From assembly GCA_964057225.1 (NCBI GenBank), contig OZ059894.1:7202131-7266130 (forward strand): a DNA stretch of 64,000 nucleotides, read 5' to 3'. The notes under the pieces are model-generated. The model was not told where the DNA came from, did not search any database, and saw only the letters and a program-made list of their open reading frames with translations. How positions within the stretch are numbered: the first letter of the stretch is position 1; the number at the start of each line of letters is the position of its first letter. The translations under genes and the position numbers were made by a program. The DNA comes from Auanema rhodensis. Its lineage: Eukaryota > Nematoda > Chromadorea > Rhabditida > Rhabditidae. Positions 10,401 through 17,301 of the stretch are shown in pieces.

Positions 10401-13166
10401 ATTGGTGTCATTTGGGTACTGTGGTAAGAGAATGTAATTGCCAGTTGTGGTGTGGAAGATTGGCTGTTTAAAACAAGAAGATATTTGCTTCGGTATCTCT
10501 TTTTGATCGATTACAAGGGCTGATTGAGTGGTTGGTAACAGAATAATGCCGTCTCCAATTATCACATCATATTCACTCATGTCGATATAGTTGCATCGAT
10601 ATTCATAAGGCTGTTTCTCCCATATGATGATTGAGGTATCTGATGCACATTCTCCATGATGCGCTAAGCATCCTTCAGTATTTAGTATTAAATTGGAGAT
10701 TATAGTTTCATCTGGCATCCGTGTCATAACCCCTCTTTCGATAACCAATCTGGCTTTCTCTTCACATAGCTCATTATTAAAAGATCGGCCTGGCGAGAAG
10801 GAAGGCTCGTCAGTTGCATATGTTATGCTGTCGATCTTCTTTAATTCACTCCAATTCCATCTTCTATCTCTCACTGCCAGTCTGCATTCTGCAGCTGGTA
10901 TCTTTTCAATTCTCGCTATCGTTGTATTGGTATCTCTAAGGAACAAAAGGTCTCTGATACACATTTTATGAATTTCTTTGGAGCATCTCCATGCATCCCA
11001 TTCATGTGCCGTTTGATTCCTTGTATAAAGATGAACTTTTGTTCGTAAGATATGCTTTATTGGTGGTAATAAGCATTTTCGGAGAGATGGGGGACGGAGA
11101 AGGGCTCCTCCAGTAGCTTTAGTACATAGCTGGTATGCTTCAGCTGTTGTAACCAGTGATAAGATTACTGATAAAGCTACGGCTAAAGTCAAAGGAGATA
11201 TCAGAGTCAAATTATTGACTCTTGAGCCTCTACCTCTGCCTCTATTGTTGTTATTTCCCCTAAAGGTACTGTTATTTCTCTGTCTATTATTGCTCATTTC
11301 TTGATTTTGTGATGCATTATGGCTTCTTTGATACCCATTTTGATTTTGATTCTGATAATTTCGACCGCGGTCACCAAAATTGCGGTTCCTAGCAAATGGG
11401 TTTTGGAAATTCCAGCCTTTTTGATTTTTTGAAAATTTATGATAATTTTGATTGTTTTGAAAGTTTGGATGATAATTGTTATAATTATTATAATTTTGAT
11501 AATTTTTATTATTAAAAGATTGATAACCTCTTGCCATACCTCTCCCACCATTGTTTCTGCGCGGGGGGAAAGTTCTTTCAATTGCGTTAACCAATAGCGC
11601 CTGAGGGTCTGCTACTTGGTTTGCAATTGATTCCTCCCAGCGAGCACTATCAACAGCCTCAGCAAAAGTTTTGGGTTTTGCTCGAATTACCCCTGGGCGT
11701 ATCGTATTTTTCAAGCCTCTCAAAAATGTGGACCTCAGAATGTGATCTTTATGAGTATCACTATTAGAGAAAGCATTTAAGCTGAGGTTTCTTAACGTTT
11801 GTGCAAAACCATCAATTGATAAATCGCCTTGAGTGCTGTTTTGAAGTGTGATAAGGGCAGGGTCTTGATTGTATTCGGGACACAGCTTGGATGTTAACTC
11901 TTCTATTAGGGTAACCCAAGGTCCAGCAGTTCTGACCTTGTCAGGTAGCTCTAAATAAGCTTCCTCTGCTCTATCATTTTTCAATAGTAATGGTAAAATA
12001 GTTAGTCTTTCGGGCATCACTAAGCCTAAGGCGTTAGAAAAGGTATTAAACTTTGCCACGAAATCTCTAAAGTTACGACTTCCGTCGTATATGGGGCAAT
12101 AAGGTGAGCTTAATGCGTGCGCAATGGTAGATTTACCAGCTCCCGGAAGACGTGGTGTCTCCGTCATGGTTGGTATATCCTCAGGGTATGTGCGAGATGA
12201 CGTAATCCCTTTACTGCCTGAGCTTCTCGCCGTTAAATTCTTACCTCCCTTTTTCGAGTTACCAGATGTTGGATAACTAATGGTAGGGGCGGCTGAGGAG
12301 AACCGCTTCCCTGGGAGTTTGATAATTCGACTCGTTGCCTGAGGCGTCGAATGTATTGATACGCTTGAGCTGGGTATAGCGCTATCTGACTTATTAAGGG
12401 TTGGGTTGGAGGATACGTGAAGAGAGTTATCAACTTGTTCTGTTGTTACCTCCCCTGGAGACAAATTCAAAACTTTTATTAAGCGAGCTGTTAAAGATTT
12501 CTTACTTTTGAACTTATCAGTAGTTAGTGATAAGGGCAAAACTTCGGTAATTTCCTGATTTGGTTCTACGGGATTATTAGAGGTTGAGCGCCTACGCGGT
12601 GTATTAGTTTTTCTTTTATTAATTTTTTTAGAATCAAGCTTTTTCGAATCAAGCTTATCAGTGATAACTGATAAGGGTGATTTGCGAATAGTGAGAGATG
12701 AGGTTTTATTAAGTTGTGAGTTTTCTATCGGAGTGGAAAATGCCTGCGGTGTTAGAGTTAGTTCAAAAGAAGATGCAAGATCGTTATCAGTATTAACTGA
12801 TAAAGTTGATAAGTTTAGGTGGGGAGTGGCTGGTGAAGTATTAGAGGTTATTTGTTTTGGTTTTTGAATTTTTTGAATCTTTTTATTACTTTTAAAAGAG
12901 TGTACCTTTGGAGTTGAAGCTGAAGTTTGAATATTGTAGTCCTGAATATAGAAATCAGGGTCCTCCTCGGTGTTGTCCGGAGGTGAATACGTGCCTTCTC
13001 GAGGAATGAAGGTTTTCTCGACTTTGGGTTTTACCTCTTGTTCAGGCTCTTCAATCTGAACACTGAGGAGTCGAGTGCGGCTTCTGGTTCGACTGGCGAC
13101 TGCGATGTCGTCACTGGACTCAGAAGGGTATAGAGCAGGGACGGCCGAAGAGTATCTTCGTGCCAC
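4461..13166 (-). CDS. Gag-envelope-like-protease-RT-RNase H-integrase polyprotein
   Basis: A single 2,901-aa ORF. Residues 1-350 are a basic, Ser/Thr-rich leader; about 350-545 is a Gag capsid-like helical region; 546-650 is an RG/NY-rich nucleic-acid-binding-like segment with no CCHC knuckle. A hydrophobic signal (about 652-672) starts an extracellular-like region with Cys and many sequons, a basic KRDKR site at 937-941, a Thr-rich stalk (about 1240-1293), a TM helix (about 1586-1609) and PPSY at 1628-1631. Another hydrophobic segment (about 1656-1674) precedes the protease (DSGSS, D1695). RT has YLDD at 2135-2138; RNase H D2284; integrase HHCC (H2509, C2539, C2542) and D2573/D2633/E2669, an exact D,D35E. 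The C-terminal tail is acidic. All catalytic residues that I checked are present, so the ORF looks functional. Confidence 0.95.
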   Translation of the reverse strand: MARRYSSAVPALYPSESSDDIAVASRTRSRTRLLSVQIEEPEQEVKPKVEKTFIPREGTYSPPDNTEEDPDFYIQDYNIQTSASTPKVHSFKSNKKIQKIQKPKQITSNTSPATPHLNLSTLSVNTDNDLASSFELTLTPQAFSTPIENSQLNKTSSLTIRKSPLSVITDKLDSKKLDSKKINKRKTNTPRRRSTSNNPVEPNQEITEVLPLSLTTDKFKSKKSLTARLIKVLNLSPGEVTTEQVDNSLHVSSNPTLNKSDSAIPSSSVSIHSTPQATSRIIKLPGKRFSSAAPTISYPTSGNSKKGGKNLTARSSGSKGITSSRTYPEDIPTMTETPRLPGAGKSTIAHALSSPYCPIYDGSRNFRDFVAKFNTFSNALGLVMPERLTILPLLLKNDRAEEAYLELPDKVRTAGPWVTLIEELTSKLCPEYNQDPALITLQNSTQGDLSIDGFAQTLRNLSLNAFSNSDTHKDHILRSTFLRGLKNTIRPGVIRAKPKTFAEAVDSARWEESIANQVADPQALLVNAIERTFPPRRNNGGRGMARGYQSFNNKNYQNYNNYNNYHPNFQNNQNYHKFSKNQKGWNFQNPFARNRNFGDRGRNYQNQNQNGYQRSHNASQNQEMSNNRQRNNSTFRGNNNNRGRGRGSRVNNLTLISPLTLAVALSVILSLVTTAEAYQLCTKATGGALLRPPSLRKCLLPPIKHILRTKVHLYTRNQTAHEWDAWRCSKEIHKMCIRDLLFLRDTNTTIARIEKIPAAECRLAVRDRRWNWSELKKIDSITYATDEPSFSPGRSFNNELCEEKARLVIERGVMTRMPDETIISNLILNTEGCLAHHGECASDTSIIIWEKQPYEYRCNYIDMSEYDVIIGDGIILLPTTQSALVIDQKEIPKQISSCFKQPIFHTTTGNYILLPQYPNDTNIHVLIEREYKKLPAKRDKRAIAECTVELNKEWIQKQEDFETLILNICPYPFLRPVMSNPGIYQIIPLIKARRAVNPSYSIIDWVSAHPEKFYFFLRSPVSDKSIQRFLQTYEIHDPEEAILYFLAQKELAATTRGAIRYLTSQQLLEQIGDRLTAHEFDEKLLEKDGSYRERAESIAMELAYTPVIFENNLSVPSRQEVLKSFVNMPPIRPTLTTDNADERIVLRNTLYLYHNLMTLRVIRPNKTAAAVDDEKFRQLTINVPDTNKLYRDKDSNYGISIGPHPRIQNPSADTRQLLIKTFLPLLEDIETPPYLTRRLSLTTTTDKPASLVQETTKSHTTRIPTTTTVETTTAAITTTLSPTTLATVTDTASRILRKQRTSSPPVETREIQAQATYTASKVNNEIQFNLNVSRRIAQDHLQYTTTLIQEELQKHFMESYESICEIQNRYLELWRSILHIEPTIAMRTILGREDIAARFVGSDIVHVHICLPLQPKAVYHNHKINDTCYLETPVITEDERLYFAAPGSRDLLTHGKEIDCEHVPTDVYYQNGEWININGSVEVKPISLFDKAQYHQLTPLKFTGANLYTNLSLRVYSMSTAIAYGASLASIRQNHVLHTIHNDPKITSAFNLLKKGSDYISKAAEFTTSAWTSVKQFLIGSIERTLIFIGSMVTIAAVLIILFVVAKFWFFRATPLTVMHVHEIDNEPPSYEETLELVSRPDQQMPDNIMKQYYPALVTFIPIAIPFVASIVSAETKLPLIYISVEDKLILALWDSGSSVSYVRLSTLKYLNMAENVKKRHLVAMAANKSTFTFYGKINLVIEIAGYEIEHTFLVSNDHDCPAPALIGLDFMKALDSENIDVSLKPSKKRLEIGNNAIPLIGNESIKHTEITVNIINLRTKTLKPDEEAPIPIKTDKPLESNEVVVLGDSGSALKSLYPTAFRDTSGVYVMFRNNTDETIAMEANSVIGQAIIGEIPACEPFKHKPILPYVPPEADWESKLPYFPRDFIKDLDLENADLTKEEKHELTKIIESHREAFLNEDRKIGLFKGPIEHTIPLRTDMDMPKPRITRIPLGKQEEIEKQVKEMLEQGIIEPSTSLFNSPVVLVKKKDDTYRFVTDFRALNNVTRKQTYVIPSISDIVDLAAGAQFFSNFDLVSGFFQISLRKSDRPLTAFTTTSGTYQYKRMPMGLCGAPHTFQTAVRYLQSKCSCKLFVYLDDLLVISDTREQHLKDIDDLLQAVEELGMKIKLKKCAFAQPEVKFLGLIVGRQGIKPDPQKVAAIQDYPAPKNATGVRAFLGMVGFFRKFMKDFARIASPLYDLTKADTEFKWENKHQEALDLLKRSLIQAPVLSPPKSDRLFIVESDGSNIAIGAVLLQPEDPKQPLKNLHPIAFASRKLVKAERNYAPIEIEALGLVYALNQFRTYILGTHTICITDHRPLTSLMTRRDLFGRLAKFQLVIQEYDIEIKYRAGQLNKVCDALSRYIGEEANDAKPETKKKKMEEIHINAINTPTIKEIQLSTPWIKRTIAEIEYRAQKNMTANDRYCVINDLLYTKPTDKKPQPAIVIPQEHPIIEEIIKVFHEDPTIAAHQGIIKTKEAILRRFYWTNMQNDITIFIKNCIKCAQRKKDPHSMTVQPIGHFEIPSKPFERVHMDVMGPFPPSKRNCTYVITMQDAFTKWSTTIAVPQITTEITIDRFLRHFVYIFGPPHRLITDRGSNFVSKKFEEMCTKLGIKHEPTLPHQKNSNGQVERLHRTLEEGLTHYLKEDLSDWDTVLPKITFAINNIQHATTGIAPYIALFGKECRMSMDAELPETITKIQEISEELLQRRPDMDKRDEIIKNRIAKNQENAKKKKDRTQRAHHRDIQPGDMVMTTIKSHQIGQKLRKSYDGPCEVINVEGSKVQIRNSSGKLQDIHKDNLKIFSPASQNISYNTRARFRESQAEEDSDIEIIEVINRNNKDSIDTEPEDENEDEIWLPRNEEE
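8093..11233 (-). other. envelope-like module and candidate in-frame intron
   Basis: This 3,141-nt segment (codons 645-1691) contains the signal segment, the ectodomain-like region, TM anchor, PPSY tail and the third hydrophobic stretch. On the transcribed strand it starts CAGAG|GTAGAGG and ends GATTTTAG|CTT. Both junctions are phase 1 and the length divides by three, so removal keeps the frame and puts protease directly after the RG-rich end of Gag. The splice sites are seen in the sequence; their use is inference. The envelope-like call rests on topology, sequons and a basic cleavage-like site, not on a named family match; a Cys-containing fold resembling captured negative-strand-virus glycoproteins is a guess. 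Confidence 0.5.
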
Positions 13167-13579
13167 TTTGGAATCACTCTTGGTTCGGAAAAACCGCGAG
13201 TGTTTCGTTATATGGGGGATGTTGACGTTGAATGAGTGACAAGAAATTCGGGTCGGTTATAGGAAAAGTAAGAAACGTTTGAAGATTGAGACGTGGCGTC
13301 TTTCGCCGAGAATCGTTATTAGATGAGAAAGAGTTTTAAAATCTTGGCCTGAGATCTGGCTCCGCCTATCTACCGTATTCTCTTTTCTTTATTCTATTTC
13401 ACAGATGTTCATCAATTATAAATTTTTTTTGGTCTTCGCTCTTTCTAGCCTCAATCTTAATACTTTACTCTAATTGAATTCTTGAAAGTATGAGAGAGAT
13501 TTTCAGTCGTTTTATGTCCCCTTTTTATGCATAAGAATCTTTATATTTGTAGAGCTGAAAAAAAAAAATAAATCAAAGA

Positions 13580-14113
13580 ATGGCTTATGAAGGTCTATCG
13601 GGAATGACTTTTGTCTTGAGGAAGCTGTACGCTGACCTCGTCTTGTATGATCAAGACGAAGTGTTAGCTTATAGGCCGCACCCAGACATAATTAAGATGG
13701 TTGGTTAAAACAAAGAAACATGTTATCTTAATAAGAATTTTTAGTTTATTGAGGATTTAAAGATGCATTATCTGGGAAGGGGATTAGTAAACTTCTCCCT
13801 AATGCAGGAAATAGCGGATGAGGTTGCAGCTATCCGGCGATGGTGCCTCACCGACTTGTGCGCGCATTGGTATGAAAACCCAAATCTGGTCGCATCCCCT
13901 TGGAATTGGTATGAGCATAAGTCTCATGATTTTTATGATTATATGTCTAAAATTTTGTTTAAAATTTATTTATTTTATGAACAGTCTCCTATGGGCTTAT
14001 TGCTAAGGACCTCTGCGGATTCGGTGTATTCGCAGTATTTAGAGCCTAGCGATGAGCCCATCTCACAGCCTATAGAATTTGTGAGACAGTTGCATTTTAA
14101 ATGGGGCTTTTAA
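13580..14113 (+). CDS. antisense protein-like gene inside the retroelement leader
   Basis: On the strand opposite the polyprotein, ATG at 13580 opens a 42-codon frame. A GT-AG intron at 13700-13744 (45 nt, acceptor ATTTTTAG) would join it in frame to the ORF continuing to the stop at 14111-14113, giving about 162 aa; without splicing, ATG 13763 gives 116 aa. The protein is rich in W, Y and acidic residues (RRWCLTDLCAHWYENP, SPWNWYEHKSHDFYDY) unlike random AT-rich translation. AATAAA follows at 14130-14135 and a TTTATATTT motif precedes it. I do not recognise the family. It may be an element-encoded accessory protein or a captured host gene; a chance ORF is less likely but not excluded. Confidence 0.45.
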
Positions 14114-15078
14114 CAATTGTTTCATATATAATAAATACTTAATTTCACTCATTTGTTCTCTCTCTCTTTTTTTTTTTTTTCCATAACACAAACTTTGGTC
14201 GAGCTTATTAATAAAGAAGGAGTGCGTGCGCCTTGGGAAAATGGCTCATGTGCACGTTATTATTAAAAGCCGTGGGCGATTCTTTTTCGGAATGATTTTG
14301 GCATGCTAATGAGATTCCGAGAATATTTAAAAAGATTGCTCATTTTACTAATGGACTGAGACCAAAGCTCGTTTATAAAACGCAATTTTTTTCTTTAAAC
14401 CATTCTACTAATTTATAGAATATTACAATATGAATACTACGGTAGGTGTGTGGGAATATCTTATGATGTTAGCAACAAAAATGAGCTGAGGAAGGTGACA
14501 CATTCTACGGAGAAGAAAACATCCGTAGCCCATGTGCTTTCGCCAAAATGACCTGACAGGCAATAAAATTTGTGCCAGGATTTTTCGGACTAGTGTGGTC
14601 TATTCTCACAATCAAAAAAAAAATAAAAACCGAATAACGGCTCCCGCAAAAATATTTAGTTAGCATGCTCTTTTACGCCTGAATTTAACTTTCAAATCTC
14701 TAGTCCTGACCACAATAAAATATTAAACTTTGTGCGCTTTCAAAATTTCATTCTAACTCCTCGTTGCCAAATAATAATGTAATCAAAATTTCGTTTGGTG
14801 AAATTGTCCCCTATTTCGATCCAAACGTCCTCAAAAAAAAATGCAAGAGAAGCGGTGCAGGATACGGTATTATAAGGGTGGACACTCAGACGGTTTTATG
14901 AGTGGGGACAGCGGGTGAAATTTCAAAATTATGTAGTCCTAGCTCTCTAAAAGAGAGATCCCTTGTACCTGCACCTTATACAAGTTGGCGCCCTCATTAT
15001 GTTGCTAACCGTGGAGGAAGTTTTAATTTAGATATCAAAATATGGACTTTTTATGCGAGTTTTTGCGACAAAAATGAG

Positions 15079-15096
15079 TTCGAGGTGGAACCTCCA
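15079..15096 (-). other. candidate primer-binding site
   Basis: On the minus strand TGGAGGTTCCACCTCG directly follows the 5' LTR, and TGG complements the CCA end of a tRNA. Only the first six bases agree with the end of the tRNA-Cys in this window, so the primer tRNA is not identified. Confidence 0.5.
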
Positions 15097-15462
15097 CGTT
15101 CCATTATGCTCCTACGTATATTGAACAGACCATTGTAGTCTGCTCAACTACGCGTATAGTATTCCATAAGTGTAGCGGTATGGAAACAGAGCATAAGGAT
15201 TACATAAGATAAGGAAATATATAGGTTTATTATACACAATACAATATCATTACAATACATTAACACAAGGATAAAGTAAACTACATTTACAAGACAAAGA
15301 CTAATATATAAGATTAACTAAGTTAGATGCAAACCGTCCATGGGCTTGCAAAGGGGCGAACTCCCGAATAGGGGCATGAGGGAAGGCGGTGCCATTCCTC
15401 ATTCCTCTAGTCGGTCTGGCTCTAACCCTGCAGTTACATATATAGAGTCTCCGAATGGAACG
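15097..15462 (-). repeat. 366-bp LTR (5' LTR of the element)
   Basis: Identical to the LTR at 3388-3753 with the same 9-bp terminal inverted repeats. In element orientation it is the 5' LTR and should hold the promoter; a TATATATAG-type motif is present but the start site is not assigned. Confidence 0.97.
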
Positions 15463-15466
15463 AAAC
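15463..15466. repeat. 4-bp target-site duplication, right copy
   Basis: AAAC follows the right LTR end and matches 3384-3387. It lies inside the P450 exon, at an Ala-Val-Phe position upstream of ESLR. Confidence 0.85.
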
Positions 15467-16586
15467 AGCATCCAAATAAGGCATATCATGAATAACCTCA
15501 AACGTTAATCCCTGAAGCATATTATTTTAATAACAATTGATCATAATTCAAACAACATGATATATGGATTAACACTAACCTTTGTAGCTTTGGCTTCTTC
15601 AATTTCTTCATAGAGCTTTTCCTGTATTTCAGGATGTTTAGCTAATAAATATGATGTATATCCCAAGGCTGTACTTGTTGTTTCATACCCAGCCAGAAGA
15701 AAGGCATAGCAATTGCTTACAACTTGTTCTTTTGTCATTTCCTGTAATAATTTTTCATTAAACACTATACTTTTCTATCTTTTTAATACTCCTGAAATTA
15801 TCTTATTCTATTATTTGATTAGTATTGTACTGTTTTTGTCATTTTGTTTTGGGGAAATTTGATTTATGATCGCGATTTATTCCATGTTTCAAACGAAATT
15901 GGTGAATCTCTTCGAACTGTGAAAGATGTGTTCACTTCTTCCTCACTGTGACCGAGCACAATCACACATTTGCCCCAATTGAACTATACGCACGCAACGC
16001 AACACGCAAACGCGTTAAAATAGAGTGAAAAGGGGAGACGCAGAGCAGGGTGAGAGACCACCAACATCGCATTGTTCTTCAATTAACTCATTAACTTTAA
16101 TGAATAGAGAACAGCCTTCCTTTTCTTCTGTAGTTTGCGTTGAGTTGACTTAGGCTTAAGATTATAATTAATGCTTAGGATTAAAACTAGAATTGGGTTA
16201 ACATGTAATTTTTATTTACTTTTTTGATTTTTGATAACAGCTTATATCATCTAAAATTTTAAAGAAAATGTTTTCTCCAGGGTCCCGATAAGAGAAAACA
16301 ACGAAACCAATCTTTCCATGTCCGAAGATATGTAAGAATTTGTAAAAATCACAACTATTTATCTACACGTTTTCTCATTTACGTGTTATTCAAATTGGAA
16401 AATGTGGTGGCAGCAAATGCAGAAGAGCCACGGTTTGCTCTACCCTTTACCCCAACACAGCAACTCTTCAACACTTTCTTTTTCTATTGTGTTTTCAGAG
16501 AACTTCCCCCCCCCCTTATAACTCTAATAATAAATAGTCTTATAATAATCCTTATAATTTACTAATTAATATCTGTTTAAGGGTAA

Positions 16587-17301
16587 ATGAATCAAGCAAC
16601 TGCTGAGTCATTTGAACGAATTCTGTACACAACGTCCGACCCCAGTCAACAGTGCACAGATGCGCTTTTGCCATCGATTCCGCGCATGCTGTCACATACC
16701 GACATGGGCAACATTCGACGCTGGTCATGCACGAAAAGCTGCATCTGTTCAACGTTGTTGATCAATCACTGAAATTCGAGGTTTTCTTTTTCCAGTATGC
16801 TAAATTTAAGCTGTTTTTAAGGCAGTGATTCTTGCACTATCGGATGTACACGACATCCTTGTCTTCCAACTGACAAATGCAACCTTTCCATGCTACCCTG
16901 CTAACTCTGGTGCCTTGTATCGAGGAAAGGAATACTGGCAGATCGGAGTTTCCACGCGTAGGGAACCAACCTGGAAGAACGGATATGTTTCAGACCAACT
17001 GAGTATGTCTGAATTCTCAACTTTACAAAATGGAGATTCCGGATCTGCTATCCTTGATAACTGCGGCCGCTTCCTTGGGGTGTCCGTCGGCAAAAAGACG
17101 TTCTGCTTTGTGGACAAGGAGAGGATGCCCATGTCCGAGGTGGCAGATCATTTTGCAGACACGCGAATAATTTCCTCGGAATCGATTTTTGTCATTGCGG
17201 GAATTATCGACGATGAAGTAAGTTGATTTAGTTAGGGACTTGGTTAAATTATTATGTTTCAGTTCCAACCGCCCAAACAAAAACTTCCTTCTCTGGAGTG
17301 A
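16587..17301 (+). pseudogene. trypsin-like serine protease gene, probably frameshifted, nested antisense in a P450 intron
   Basis: Exons 16615-16780, 16822-17217 and 17263-17301 join in phase; AATAAA follows at 17394-17399. The catalytic triad of the chymotrypsin fold is visible: His in FAIDSAHAVTYRHG, Asp in DVHDILVFQL and Ser in QNGDSGSAILD. The protein ends in a short Pro/Lys tail. The exon 1 frame has a stop just upstream of 16615, while an ATG at 16587 lies in another frame that shifts into the protease frame near 16650, so either a one-base frameshift or an unusual start exists. Base composition is more GC-rich than the surroundings, with a poly-C run near 16507, suggesting imported DNA. 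It lies opposite to and within the P450 intron 15742-17809. Substrate unknown. Confidence 0.55.

Larger units (their letters stand above)
13167..15096 (-). other. 5' leader of the retroelement
   Basis: A 1.93-kb untranslated leader between the 5' LTR and the polyprotein ATG, very long for a gypsy element. It carries an antisense gene candidate at 13580-14113 and a CT/T-rich run at about 14157-14180. The remaining 14.2-15.1 kb shows no convincing ORF and may hold packaging or translation signals. Confidence 0.6.
3388..15462 (-). mobile_element. complete Ty3/gypsy-type LTR retrotransposon with internal envelope-like module
   Basis: The 12,075-bp element has two identical 366-bp LTRs, a 4-bp target duplication, a candidate primer-binding site and polypurine tract, one 2,901-codon ORF on the minus strand, a 1.9-kb leader and a 0.7-kb 3' region. 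Domain order is Gag, envelope-like, protease, RT, RNase H, integrase; integrase after RT/RNase H places pol in Ty3/gypsy. The single long ORF recalls the C. elegans Cer1 group, but I cannot confirm the relationship. Identical LTRs and an intact ORF imply recent insertion. It interrupts a P450 exon and is transcribed in the same direction as that gene. Confidence 0.95.

Noticed and set aside
15079..15096. tRNA-Cys as retroelement primer
   Set aside because: Only TGGAGG matches the tRNA-Cys 3' end plus CCA; the following bases differ.
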